From Dinoroseobacter sp965279125 (lineage in GTDB: Bacteria; Pseudomonadota; Alphaproteobacteria; Rhodobacterales; Rhodobacteraceae), in NCBI GenBank assembly GCA_965279125.1, contig CBDIHL010000045.1, positions 310,001 through 374,000 of the forward strand: DNA of 64,000 bases. Reading direction: 5' to 3'. The translations under genes and the position numbers were made by a program. The notes beneath the pieces are model-generated. The model did no database searches. It was not told the DNA's origin and saw only the letters and a list, made by a program, of their open reading frames with translations. Below, piece by piece: positions 7,127 through 15,803 of the stretch; the stretch's first letter is position 1, and every line of letters starts with the position of its first letter.

Positions 7127-8808
7127 TGACCGATACCAGTGACACCCTTGAGACCTCGCAAACTGGCGCTGATCTTTTCATCAAAAGCCTCGAATGCTGC
7201 GGCGTGACAACGGTCTTTGGCGTGCCCGGCGAGGAAACCACCGCCCTGATGCGCGCGATTGAGGCATCGGATCTGACCTTCGTTTTGACCCGCCACGAAC
7301 AAGCTGCCGCCTTCATGGCCAGCGTGCATGGTCGCCTGACAGGTCGTCCGGCGGTTTGCCTTGCAACGCTCGGGCCGGGGGCGACGAACCTGATCACGGG
7401 CGTGGCGGATGCGCATCTTGATCACGTGCCGCTGATTGCGGTGACGGGCCAAGGCAGCACGAACCGAATGGGTCCCGAAAGCCATCAGATGATTGATCTC
7501 GACGCGCTTTTCGCGCCAGTGACCAAGTTCAGCCGCACCATTGTGACGTCTGACGCGATTTCCGGCATTGCTGCCGAAGCGGTGCGCCGCGCGCTCGCAG
7601 AAAAACCCGGAGCGGTCCATGTGTGCCTGCCCGAGGACATCGCAAGCGCTGAGGTCGCGGGCGCGCCTTTGCCGCTGCCAACCCCGGCAAAGCTCATGCC
7701 AAGTTCAACCGCTATTGAGGCTGCCGCACGCCGCCTCGCCTGCGCTGAGCGCCCGGTGATCCTCGCAGGCGCCGGCGTTTTGCGCGGCAAGGCGGTCGAG
7801 ACGCTGCAACGCTTTGCCGAAAGCTTGCAGTTGCCAATCGCGACCTCTTTCATGGCAAATGGTGTGCTGCCGCAAGGGCACCCGCTATCGCTTTATTCCT
7901 TCGGCCAGCCCGAAGACGATTATGTGGATTTGGCCCTGCAAGCTGCGGACCTCGTGATCGCGGTGGGCTTCGACCCGGTTGAATACCCGCTTGGCACGCT
8001 CTCGAACGGCAAACAGATCCCTGTTCTGGCGCTGTCGCAAACCGAAACGGCCTCGGACACAGGATGGCTTTTGGCGGGTCAGGTCGCAGGCGATCTGAAC
8101 GCAACGCTTGAAGGGCTGATGACCGCGCTCGAAGGCCGCCGTTGGGATTTACCAAGCACGTTTGAGGCTACGCATGCTGCCATGGAAAAAACCTTGGCGC
8201 GCCGCCGCACCGCGAACGGTGTCGGGCCAATGGCCCCGCAAGACATCTGTTCCGAGATCACCCGTCAGATCCGTCCTGAAGACACTGTGCTGTCCGGCGT
8301 CGGTCTCCACAAGCTGTGGGTCGCACGTCACGTGATCCCCAAACGCGCGGGTCAGGTTATCATTCCCAATGGTCTGGCGGGGATGGGCTTGGCGTTGCCC
8401 GGTGCGGTTGCTGCCGCGCGTCTGAACAGTGAAGGCCGTGTGCTTGCGATCTGCGGGGACGGCGACGTGATGATGAATGTCCAGGACATGGAAACCGCAG
8501 CGCGCCTTGGCCTCGATCTGACGGTGATGGTTTGGGAGGATGGCGGCTACGGGCTGATCGACGAAAAACAGGCCGACGATGCTGACCCGGAAACGACAGC
8601 TCCGTCGCCGACCTTCTCGTTCAACAACTCAAGCTGGGCGCAATTGGCCACCGCATTTGGGTGGACCCATGCGCCTGTCGACGGGTTGGCTGCGTTGCCC
8701 GAGATTTTGCGCAGCGCCCATGCTGCGGCTGGTCCGGTCCTGCTCAGCCTGCCAGTGGATTACACCATCGCCGGCGGGATGCCGGGCGTAGTGAAAAACG
8801 CCGCATGA
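7126..8808 (+). CDS. Thiamine-diphosphate enzyme, acetolactate synthase large-subunit-like
   Basis: 560 residues from GTG 7126, overlapping the gdhA stop by one base. Three domains are seen: the N-terminal pyrimidine-binding domain with the catalytic glutamate in VFGVPGEET and LGPGATNLITGVADAHLDHV, a central domain (ERPVILAGAGVL), and a C-terminal ThDP-binding domain with GDGDVMMNVQDMETAARLGL. The family condenses pyruvate to acetolactate. No regulatory small subunit gene is nearby, so a catabolic or specialised role rather than branched-chain synthesis is possible. Related ThDP enzymes cannot be excluded by eye. Confidence 0.85.
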   Translation: MTDTSDTLETSQTGADLFIKSLECCGVTTVFGVPGEETTALMRAIEASDLTFVLTRHEQAAAFMASVHGRLTGRPAVCLATLGPGATNLITGVADAHLDHVPLIAVTGQGSTNRMGPESHQMIDLDALFAPVTKFSRTIVTSDAISGIAAEAVRRALAEKPGAVHVCLPEDIASAEVAGAPLPLPTPAKLMPSSTAIEAAARRLACAERPVILAGAGVLRGKAVETLQRFAESLQLPIATSFMANGVLPQGHPLSLYSFGQPEDDYVDLALQAADLVIAVGFDPVEYPLGTLSNGKQIPVLALSQTETASDTGWLLAGQVAGDLNATLEGLMTALEGRRWDLPSTFEATHAAMEKTLARRRTANGVGPMAPQDICSEITRQIRPEDTVLSGVGLHKLWVARHVIPKRAGQVIIPNGLAGMGLALPGAVAAARLNSEGRVLAICGDGDVMMNVQDMETAARLGLDLTVMVWEDGGYGLIDEKQADDADPETTAPSPTFSFNNSSWAQLATAFGWTHAPVDGLAALPEILRSAHAAAGPVLLSLPVDYTIAGGMPGVVKNAA

Positions 8809-8810
8809 AC

Positions 8811-8836
8811 GGAACCGGATCTGTGTTTGAGACGTT
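8811..8836 (+). promoter_or_regulatory. EcfG-type promoter of dps
   Basis: GGAAC 8811-8815, 17-base spacer, CGTT 8833-8836: exact consensus, 40 bases before the dps start and directly after the preceding gene's stop. Confidence 0.82.
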
Positions 8837-8875
8837 AAGATAACAACAGAGACTTACAGCGAAAGGACCAATGTT

Positions 8876-9373
8876 GTGGCCGACGCAATGAAAATCGTTC
8901 CGACCGAAGATGACGTATCCACCGGGGTGCGCGACACCTCAGCAATCGCGGATGCCATGGCTAATGTCTTGGCCGACACATATCGCCTCGTTTTCAAAAC
9001 GCACGCATACCACTGGAACGTGGAGGGCCCGCTCTTCTACTCGATCCACAAATTGACCGAAGAACAGTACGAGAATATGTTTGCCGCAGCTGACGAGCTG
9101 GCCGAGCGTATCCGGGCCTTGGGCAAACTGGCCCCGGCTCAGTTGGCCGAGATTACCAGCCGTTCGCGGATCACTGATAAAGAGGGTCCGCTGAGCGCGG
9201 CCGAGATGTTGGAAGATCTCGCGTCCAACCACGAGCGTTTGGCCCACCGCCTGCACGCCGTTATCGAATTGATCGAAGGTCGCAAAGATCCCGTTACCGA
9301 GGATTTGGCGACTGAACGCAGCGCATTTCACGAGCAAGCCGCGTGGATGTTGCGCGCGCTCGGCAAGCATTAA
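8876..9373 (+). CDS. dps: Dps-family ferritin-like DNA protection protein
   Basis: 165 residues from GTG 8876 (GAAAGGA upstream). The Dps ferroxidase signature is clear: KTHAYHWNVEGPLFYSIHKL, then EEQYENMFAAADELAERIR. Helix pattern and length match a four-helix Dps monomer, which assembles into a dodecamer that oxidises and stores iron and protects DNA from peroxide. The exact EcfG-type promoter directly upstream makes it a predicted general-stress gene, independent of the operon before it. A hairpin terminator follows. Confidence 0.92.
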   Translation: MADAMKIVPTEDDVSTGVRDTSAIADAMANVLADTYRLVFKTHAYHWNVEGPLFYSIHKLTEEQYENMFAAADELAERIRALGKLAPAQLAEITSRSRITDKEGPLSAAEMLEDLASNHERLAHRLHAVIELIEGRKDPVTEDLATERSAFHEQAAWMLRALGKH

Positions 9374-9415
9374 CGCCTCAGATTACGATTGCCCTGCCCT
9401 GTCCCCAGGGAAACT

Positions 9416-9441
9416 GACCCGCTTCGTGCGGGTCTTTTTTT
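9416..9441 (+). terminator. Rho-independent terminator after dps
   Basis: GACCCGC / GCGGGTC stem (9416-9422, 9428-9434), 5-base loop, then a run of eight T. Confidence 0.85.
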
Positions 9442-9542
9442 CGTTTGAGGAAGGCCGTCGGGCTGGATCGCATCACTGGATGGTTTCGACCTCACGAGCA
9501 CAAAAGCAGTTGGAATTAGGTGCTTTTTTCTCCATTTAACCC

Positions 9543-9567
9543 GGAACCAAATTCCCTCCAGATTGTT
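9543..9567 (+). promoter_or_regulatory. Probable EcfG-type promoter of the fasciclin gene
   Basis: GGAAC 9543-9547, 16-base spacer, TGTT 9564-9567 (one mismatch to CGTT), 36 bases upstream of the start codon. Confidence 0.6.
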
Positions 9568-9602
9568 GTTTAAACATACGCAACTACGAAGAAGGAAACA
9601 CA

Positions 9603-10154
9603 ATGTCCTTGAAGAATAAAATCGCCATGACCGCCTCCGCAATCGCTCTGGTTGGAGCAACCAGCCTGACGGCTATGGAAGTTCAAGACGGCATGGAAAC
9701 CAATGCTGACATCGCCACAAGCGCTATGTCTGTTGCCAACCTATCGACGCTTGTTGCAGCTGTAGATGCCGCAGGCCTGACGAAAACGCTGATGGGCGAA
9801 GGTCCGTTTACCGTCTTTGCCCCGATCGACTCGGCCTTTGAAGGTGTGCCCGTCGCGACCCTCATGATGGAAGAAAACCGTGAGATGCTGACAAACATCC
9901 TGACCAGCCATGTGGTCGCGGGCTCGTACACTGAGTTTCAGCTGGAAGAGATGATTGGCCAGCAGGCAGATGACGACGAGTTTACTTTCATTGAGACTCT
10001 TTCGGGCGAGCGCCTGCGCGTCGCTGCCCTACCCGGTGATGGTGTGTTGTTGTTTGACGGCGAGGGCAACGCGATTGAGGTGATCACCTCAGACATCACT
10101 GCTACCAACGGTGTGGTGCATGCGATCGACAAAGTGATCATGCCGAGCTCGTAA
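9603..10154 (+). CDS. Secreted fasciclin (FAS1) domain protein
   Basis: 183 residues with an N-terminal signal peptide (KNKIAMTASAIALVGATSLT). One FAS1 domain follows, with the H1 motif GEGPFTVFAPIDSAF and the H2-like end TNGVVHAIDKVIMP. FAS1 proteins are extracytoplasmic and take part in adhesion or envelope interactions; bacterial single-domain forms are often stress-inducible. GAAGGAAAC precedes the ATG. The probable EcfG promoter supports stress control. The gene stands alone and is followed by a weak hairpin terminator and then by an insertion sequence remnant. Confidence 0.9.
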   Translation: MSLKNKIAMTASAIALVGATSLTAMEVQDGMETNADIATSAMSVANLSTLVAAVDAAGLTKTLMGEGPFTVFAPIDSAFEGVPVATLMMEENREMLTNILTSHVVAGSYTEFQLEEMIGQQADDDEFTFIETLSGERLRVAALPGDGVLLFDGEGNAIEVITSDITATNGVVHAIDKVIMPSS

Positions 10155-10180
10155 CTCGAGACGACTTGTCAGATGTCATG

Positions 10181-10205
10181 GGGGCGACCTCTTGGTCGCC
10201 CCTTT
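10181..10205 (+). terminator. Probable terminator after the fasciclin gene
   Basis: Nine-bp perfect stem GGGGCGACC / GGTCGCCCC (10181-10189, 10194-10202) with a 4-base loop; only a short T run follows. Confidence 0.6.
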
Positions 10206-10486
10206 AGCCTCAGACTGACAGGCCCCTGAGGTCATGATGCATTGATCTCCGCCTTGCGGCGTGATTCTCAGCTCCAAAACGGAGCGGTAACATGAGTTTT
10301 TTTGGGGGCTGAGCGACGCGCAGATGGCGCGTCTGGACCACTTTTTTCCGAAGTCCTATGGCAGGCTCCGTGTTGACGATAGGCGGGTTTTGAGCGGAAT
10401 TATCTTCATCAACCGCAATGGTTTAAGGTGGCGCGATGCTCCTGCAGCCTATGGCCCCGACAAGACGCTCTACAGCCGGTGGAGAC

Positions 10487-10527
10487 GCCCCCCTCTCAAA
10501 CAAGATGTGCATGTTTTGCTGGGCAGC
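10487..10527 (-). repeat. Palindromic mini-element, copy 1
   Basis: Read on the reverse strand it starts GCTGCCCAGCA and ends TGAGAGGGGGGC, with an imperfect inner hairpin around AAACATG/CATCTTGTTT. It interrupts the IS5 transposase reading frame. Confidence 0.7.
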
Positions 10528-10673
10528 GGGAGCTAGAAAGGCATCTTCGCCCGAATGGTGGTCGGCCTGGATGCCGGGCAAGGTGAAGAGAAGACCGTGA
10601 TGATTGACGCGACATATCTCAAGGCCCACCGAACAGCATCGCTGTGAAAAAGGGGGGCTTGCTCGCCTGTTCA

Positions 10674-10719
10674 GCGCCCGGCAGGGTATTTCCCCGGGAA
10701 ATGTCCCGAGAGGGGGGGC
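10674..10719 (+). repeat. Palindromic mini-element, copy 2
   Basis: Starts GCGCCCGGCAG, inner stem around GGTATTTC/GGGAAATGTCC, ends CGAGAGGGGGGGC. Inserted in the IS5 transposase just after the AVKKGG region. Confidence 0.8.
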
Positions 10720-11192
10720 GGGCCAAGGGCGGAACGAACACCAAACTGCATGCCGTCTGTGACAGCCAGGGACGTCCGATCGACTTGTTCGTCACTGCCT
10801 GACAGGTGAGCTACTGCGTCGGCGCTCGGGCGGTGCTCAGTCGCCTGCCAAACGTCAAATGGCTTCTCGGGGATCGCGGCTCCGATGCCGACTGGTTCCG
10901 AGACGCTTTGCAGTACAAGGGGATACGCGCCTGTATCCCAGGACGAAAGCAACGTAAGACGCGGGTTAAATACGACAAGCGCCGCTACAAACGACGAAAC
11001 CGGATCGAGACCATGTTCGGCAGGCGGAAGGACTGGCGACCGGATACTACCGATGCCCCAAGTTGTTCCTCTCAGCAATCGCTCTCGCCGCTTTTGTCAT
11101 CTATTGCTTATGAATCCTGACCCTAGGGTCTTCCTCACACATTGTGGTGCCGCTCGGCGTCTTTCTGCACCAGCTGGAGTGCGACAGATTCC

Positions 11193-12626
11193 TCAAAGAT
11201 ACTCCACTGTACCCGGCTCGACGTGTTCATAGCTGAGCATTTGGGTGATTGAATCAACTTGATCGTCATGGCGTCCACTTGGGAACGCCAGCAGCTCGGT
11301 TTCTAGCTCTGACAACCAAGGCGCAGAGCGTGGAAAGAGAACGCGAGATGATTGGAACTTCGCAGTTTGAATATAGGCTCTGACCTCTTTTGATTTGGTC
11401 GGGATGATCCCGACAGTGCTCAATCCTTGCTGCTTGAGTTCGTCAACTAGGCCCGTTCCAGCTCCGGCGTCTTCGATCAGGACGATCCACGGTCGGAACT
11501 CTTGCGCTTTTTCGATCATTTTCGCTTTGAGGTCAGGGTAGTTCAGCTTCTCACGGCAAACATCGATTAGGTAATAGAGGCCATTGTGGTAGAGCCAAGT
11601 TGTTCCCACTGAATAATCGTTCTGCTCCTTCGCTTTCGAGGCCGTATCCCAGCTTTGAAAGATACTATCTTCAGCTGTGTCATTGGGAAGACTGTCATAA
11701 TAGTTGAGCCATTCGCGCTTAAACATATTGCCGCCAGGGGGCACGGGGCGCTGCTGATATTGCGCCTCAAAGACATCTGCGCCGAGATTGAACTTGAGCT
11801 GGTCCAGCACAGCGCGGTCTTCGCGCTCCGAATGCAGTATCTCGCCCTTGCGACGCTGGTGCACCCGGCCATTACCGATTTGGATAGCCTGATCCTGATG
11901 CGCTATTGCCGGCAAATCTAAGACAGTCCAGCCATGATCATCATACTCGGTGACATGACCGACAAGATCATCGACGTGCAGGCGCTGGCTGACAATGATG
12001 ATGGCCCCGTGCTTCTTCTGATTAATCCGGGACAGAAGCGTGCCCGAGAACCAGTCGTTCACAGCCGTGCGACGCGCTTCAGACATGGCTTCGTCGGGTT
12101 TGAGGGGGTCGTCAACGATGATGATGTCACCGCCGCGCCCGGTAATAACGCCGCCAACGGAGGTTGCAAACCGGGTTCCCCGCTTGGTTAGGAGAACGTC
12201 CTGCTCCGTGTCCTTTTGTGGATCGGTACGCGTCTCAGGGAACAGCGTCATGTACCATGGCGACGATAAGATGTTTCTGTAGTCATTGTGCAGCTTGGTC
12301 GAGAGGTTCTGAGCATACGACACAGCAATGATCTCTTGGGTCGGATCATGGCCATGAACGAAGGCGGGAAAGGCGATCGAGGTTGAGATGGACTTCGCTG
12401 ACCGTGGCGGCATGGTGATGATTAACCGCTTGATGTTGCCACGCCGGACCTCCTCGAGATGCCAGGCAATCGCTTCGATATGCCAGTTGTGCAGATATGG
12501 CGTGCCGGGGTTCAGGGTGTCGAAGCATTTTCGGATGAAGTAGCGGAACTCGCGCCGCAGGGTTTCCTGCAGCGCGAGCTTTGCATTCCGACGGATCCAT
12601 TCCGGGTCGAGGGGGATGCGGTTCAT
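11193..12626 (-). CDS. Phage terminase large subunit
   Basis: 477 residues. The N-terminal ATPase has a Walker A-like MPPRSAKS, a Walker B DIIIVDDP and the GGVITGRGGD region; the C-terminal nuclease has SWDTASK, LIEDAGAGTGL and GRHDDQVDSITQML, the acidic residues expected of a TerL RNase H-like nuclease. The enzyme cuts and pumps phage DNA into capsids. It overlaps the upstream DUF5681 gene by 4 bases (ATGA). No portal, protease or capsid gene follows; the packaging set stops here and an IS5 remnant lies beyond, so this is a prophage fragment or domesticated packaging gene. Confidence 0.9.
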   Translation of the reverse strand: MNRIPLDPEWIRRNAKLALQETLRREFRYFIRKCFDTLNPGTPYLHNWHIEAIAWHLEEVRRGNIKRLIITMPPRSAKSISTSIAFPAFVHGHDPTQEIIAVSYAQNLSTKLHNDYRNILSSPWYMTLFPETRTDPQKDTEQDVLLTKRGTRFATSVGGVITGRGGDIIIVDDPLKPDEAMSEARRTAVNDWFSGTLLSRINQKKHGAIIIVSQRLHVDDLVGHVTEYDDHGWTVLDLPAIAHQDQAIQIGNGRVHQRRKGEILHSEREDRAVLDQLKFNLGADVFEAQYQQRPVPPGGNMFKREWLNYYDSLPNDTAEDSIFQSWDTASKAKEQNDYSVGTTWLYHNGLYYLIDVCREKLNYPDLKAKMIEKAQEFRPWIVLIEDAGAGTGLVDELKQQGLSTVGIIPTKSKEVRAYIQTAKFQSSRVLFPRSAPWLSELETELLAFPSGRHDDQVDSITQMLSYEHVEPGTVEYL

Positions 12627-13078
12627 TGTGCGTCACCTGTCTCTGCTGGGCCGCCCTCAGGATCATCCCCACCTTCGTCATCGCCACCGGAGATCTCACC
12701 GATGAGCGCCTCGAGCATGGCACGGTCACTGGGATCAAGTGCCTCATGGTCGACGAGCTGGTCGACATCATCAACCTGCGTAGATAGCAGGTTTACAAGC
12801 AATTGGATTGCACGGACGTCACCCTTGGTACATTTATGGGCAAGGCTACGCAGGATCACCTGCATCATCGTCAGTTTTTTCGATTTCCCGCCAACGTTCA
12901 CGGTGACCTTGGAGGCCAGGATTACGTCGAGTTCGCCACGGACCGATTTGGGCTTCTTTTTCCGTCCCGCAGGATTGCCGCTCTGGCCCGGTTGAAACCG
13001 GCCCGACTTTGGAGGTTTGCAGAACCCCACATCGTAGTCGGCTTGCGGATCGATTCTTTGTGGATTGTGACCGCTCAT
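12623..13078 (-). CDS. DUF5681 protein (probable small-terminase-like partner)
   Basis: 151 residues from ATG 13078, preceded by GAGGAGG. The N-terminus has the DUF5681 signature VGFCKPPKSGRFQPGQSGN followed by PAGRKKKPKS; the rest is helical with an acidic, glycine-rich tail (GGDDEGGDDPEGG). DUF5681 genes commonly sit directly before phage terminase large subunits and are thought to fill a small-terminase or DNA-binding role, which is inference here. It overlaps both neighbours by 4 bases, so methyltransferase, DUF5681 and TerL are translationally coupled. Confidence 0.8.
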   Translation of the reverse strand: MSGHNPQRIDPQADYDVGFCKPPKSGRFQPGQSGNPAGRKKKPKSVRGELDVILASKVTVNVGGKSKKLTMMQVILRSLAHKCTKGDVRAIQLLVNLLSTQVDDVDQLVDHEALDPSDRAMLEALIGEISGGDDEGGDDPEGGPAETGDAQ

Positions 13079-14499
13079 TTGCCCGCCTCCTCGTCTGAGG
13101 ATGGCAGGGCACAAAGGTCATCAAAACATTTGCCCATGGGCGCAGCCAGTTTGTCCATCCCTTCGCGGCTCACAAGGACCGCGTCCTTCCCGGTCATCTG
13201 CTGCCAACGCCGAATGGCCGTGTCGACGTAGCCGGGTTCATACTCGATGCCGTAACAACGGCGCCCGGTCTTCTCTGCGGCTAGCAGCGTGGTCCCGGAT
13301 CCCAGAAAAGGATCAAAGACGATCTGTCCGCGCTTCGAGGCATCTTTGATCGCCTCCGCGATCATTGAGACCGGTTTCACTGTCGGGTGCAAAGCGAGAT
13401 CATCGCCTTTCCCGGTTGTGAACGTGTTCACGCCGGGGAAGGTCCACACATTACTCCGGTTCCGGCCGAACTTACCCAGCTGGACATTATTCGTAGAAGA
13501 CGCCCCAGGCTTCAGGAGCACGACGACAAGCTCGTGGGCGGAACGGTAGAACGACCCTTGGCCAGGGGAGGTCTTATTCCACACGCAAACGTTCTTTAGC
13601 TCAAGCTCCAATGCCCGACCGACCTTCAGTAGCAGTTCGATATGGCGCCAATCCATAAAGACGTAGAGCAAGGTTCCGTCCAAAGCGTACGCAATCATCA
13701 CGCGCAGGCTTTCGGTCAGGAAGGTCTCGAACTCGGCATCAGACATTTCACCGGACGCGAAGGGGAACTCTTTGTGCATGGTCTTGCCGCGACCGCCGAC
13801 ATGGCCTTGCACGCGAACGTTATAGGGCGGATCGGTCATGACTAGTTGAGCACGCTCGCCATCGAAGAGCCGACCGCAGGTGTCTAGGTCCCGTGCATCG
13901 CCACACAGCAATCGATGACGTCCAAGGACCCAAAGATCGCCACGGCGCGAGATCGACCGATCAAGTGGCTCTGGGATCGTGTCGTCGGCATTAGAGGGTG
14001 CTGGCTCTTGATGATCATCAAGCACGATGTCGATCTCGCCGGTTTCAAATCCGGTGATCTCAATGTCAAAACTGTCTTCGATGGTGAGCTCGGAAAGCTC
14101 CTCTAATTCGATCGCGAGGAGTTCACCGTCCCAGCCTGCATTCAGCGCGATCTTATTGTCGGCGAGAATGTAGGCGCGCTTTTCGGCATCGCTTAGATGA
14201 GACAAGCGAAGGGTAGGGACCTTGCCCCAGCCGAGATGTTTCGCGGCTTCCAAGCGACCATGGCCCGCGATGACGACGTTCTCGTCGTCGATCAGGATTG
14301 GGTTGTTGAAGCCAAACTGCGCAATGCTCGCGGCGATCTGTTTGATCTGCTTCTTAGAATGGGTCCGGGCGTTGCGCGGGTTGGGATGCAGCCCCTCAGT
14401 CGGCAACAGTTCGATGCGATCTGGTGCCGCTGCCAGCATGTTGTCTTCACTTGGTGCGAAGCTTTCGATCGAGGGTGGCGATGAGTTTACAGTCTGCAT
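13075..14499 (-). CDS. ParB-domain DNA methyltransferase (phage type), copy 1
   Basis: 474 residues. An N-terminal ParB/sulfiredoxin-like domain (LLPTEGLHPNPRNARTHS, VIAGHGRLEAAKHLG) is fused to a DNA methyltransferase with DPPY in VMTDPPYNVRV (motif IV) before FDPFLGSGTT (motif I), the beta-class order of adenine-N6/cytosine-N4 enzymes. Such fusions are common in phage packaging modules and probably modify phage or host DNA. It overlaps the DUF5681 gene by 4 bases. A related copy lies at 48037-49389. Recognition sequence unknown. Confidence 0.9.
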   Translation of the reverse strand: MQTVNSSPPSIESFAPSEDNMLAAAPDRIELLPTEGLHPNPRNARTHSKKQIKQIAASIAQFGFNNPILIDDENVVIAGHGRLEAAKHLGWGKVPTLRLSHLSDAEKRAYILADNKIALNAGWDGELLAIELEELSELTIEDSFDIEITGFETGEIDIVLDDHQEPAPSNADDTIPEPLDRSISRRGDLWVLGRHRLLCGDARDLDTCGRLFDGERAQLVMTDPPYNVRVQGHVGGRGKTMHKEFPFASGEMSDAEFETFLTESLRVMIAYALDGTLLYVFMDWRHIELLLKVGRALELELKNVCVWNKTSPGQGSFYRSAHELVVVLLKPGASSTNNVQLGKFGRNRSNVWTFPGVNTFTTGKGDDLALHPTVKPVSMIAEAIKDASKRGQIVFDPFLGSGTTLLAAEKTGRRCYGIEYEPGYVDTAIRRWQQMTGKDAVLVSREGMDKLAAPMGKCFDDLCALPSSDEEAGK

Positions 14500-14545
14500 T
14501 TCTATCTCCTTTGAGTTAACCTTGGAGATAGCGGCCGCTGTCGGG

Positions 14546-15364
14546 CTACATCAGTCTCCCAAAATAGCGTGTACGCTCGCAGGCCTCGGTGTTATCTTGC
14601 TCGGCGATGTGTTCTCTCAAGATGCGCTTGAAGTTGGAATCGACTGACCGCCCCTCGAAGCCGCTAACCCAACACGCCCGAACAAATCGGGCGAAGTTGG
14701 TGTTCGGGCCCCTTGCGATTTTCTTGCCAGTTAGAGTGTTCCAAAGGTTGGCGATCTCCACCGCGAACATGATCTTTTGGTACTTCACAGGTCGTCCCCT
14801 CTGCAGCAGGGCTTCTTCTTTCAAGTCGCTTTCGACCCAAGACCTCAATCGTGACAAAGCAGTCGTACTTGTCGGGCCTGTTTCGGCGATCTCCAAAAGT
14901 GTGCCAATGCGATGTGATCTGCGATCTTCCATCAGTCCCTTCCGAAACAGGTAAGAGATCCGCTGAACGAAGTGCGGCTCAACGGGACGATCCGGATTTA
15001 GGAGCTGCGCGTCGATCCACGCCTTTAGTGCTTCCAGATTGGCCTTCTGACCCGCCCGATCTTTACCCGGCAAGTTACCGGCTGAGACGAAAGCCTGCTC
15101 AATTCTGCCATACACAAAACAGGTGAGGTTTTCAGTCCATTGCTGGCTTCCAAGCCGCTTTGGACGGTAGATGACCTGTGGGGCATTTTTCCGATTTGGC
15201 ATTTCCGCCAAGAACACGTCCACAGGAAGTGGTTGGGCGGGACCAACGCTCGGGTCGTGTTCAAGTTCAACCCTAAGGATGAGGTCCTGAAGTCTGTGGT
15301 GCATTCGGTGAGCTGCCTCTAGGCACGCGTCCGCTGCAGCGGCTGACTTGGAAGCTTCTGGCAT
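14546..15364 (-). CDS. Hypothetical protein of the prophage-like module
   Basis: 272 residues, no membrane segment or signal peptide seen. Not recognised. The protein is mostly helical; the C-terminal half contains TLTGKKIARGPNTNFARFVR and a final RTRYFGRLM. It lies 46 bases upstream of the ParB-methyltransferase gene on the same strand. Position between a serine recombinase and the methyltransferase suggests a phage accessory role, but nothing in the sequence fixes a function. Confidence 0.6.
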   Translation of the reverse strand: MPEASKSAAAADACLEAAHRMHHRLQDLILRVELEHDPSVGPAQPLPVDVFLAEMPNRKNAPQVIYRPKRLGSQQWTENLTCFVYGRIEQAFVSAGNLPGKDRAGQKANLEALKAWIDAQLLNPDRPVEPHFVQRISYLFRKGLMEDRRSHRIGTLLEIAETGPTSTTALSRLRSWVESDLKEEALLQRGRPVKYQKIMFAVEIANLWNTLTGKKIARGPNTNFARFVRACWVSGFEGRSVDSNFKRILREHIAEQDNTEACERTRYFGRLM

Positions 15365-15803
15365 TTCACGGAACCTTAGAAACGCGACAATTCTTAGAGG
15401 TATTGTCGGTGCTGCGGCATTGAAAGGCTTCCCTGCAAACGAAATAAAATTCCCTGCTGAGACGCTTAGGGAATTCTCTAGCTAGGGCTTTGATATTCTT
15501 TGACGGTTGGGCCTCGACTTCCGGACAAAAGTGCCAAAATTGAGGATTTCCCTTTTCTTTTCCCTGATAGCAGGGAATTTGGACCCGAGACCGGTTCGCT
15601 CGAGACTGCGTGCCCAGCCACTCAGTCCGTACATTTTAGGTGTCCTGAACCTGTCGCCGGATAGGTGCGTGTTTACGGGGCCTTGGCGTGTCGGCGCGTC
15701 TTGAGAGACGCGGTATGGGCCATGATCAGGCCCGATATAGCCCGCGCGTCTCTCTTGGCATTTTCGGCGGTACGAGTTTGGGTTTTGGTCGAGGCGCGCG
15801 CTG
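15365..15803. other. Intergenic region with a distant inverted repeat and the recombinase module tail
   Basis: No gene is seen. A 12-base inverted repeat AAATTCCCTGCT (15447-15458) / AGCAGGGAATTT (15569-15580) stands 110 bases apart, with extra TTCCCT copies nearby. From about 15607 the sequence is homologous to the region at about 50053 next to the second recombinase copy. Confidence 0.6.
15703..15754. other. Conserved stem-loop at the recombinase module end, copy 1
   Basis: GAGAGACGCG (15703-15712) pairs with CGCGTCTCTC (15745-15754), with an inner GGGCC/GGCCC stem (15717-15721, 15729-15733). The outer stem is kept in the second copy while the inner sequence differs. Confidence 0.6.

Larger units (their letters stand above)
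10292..11113 (+). pseudogene. IS5-family transposase, broken by frameshifts and two palindromic insertions
   Basis: Fragments in several frames rebuild an IS5-type DDE transposase: ARLDHFFPKSYGRLRVDDRR, LRWRDAPAAYGPDKTLYSRW, KTVMIDATYLKAHRT, LLGDRGSDADWFRDAL, RKQRKTRVKYDKRRYKRRNR and a C-terminus ending FVIYCL. The first break is a lost T in the T run just after the start. Two further breaks coincide with palindromic mini-elements at 10487-10527 and 10674-10719. More single-base changes occur later. It cannot make an active protein. It lies between the stress cluster and the prophage-like fragment and may mark the edge of the accessory region. Confidence 0.85.
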
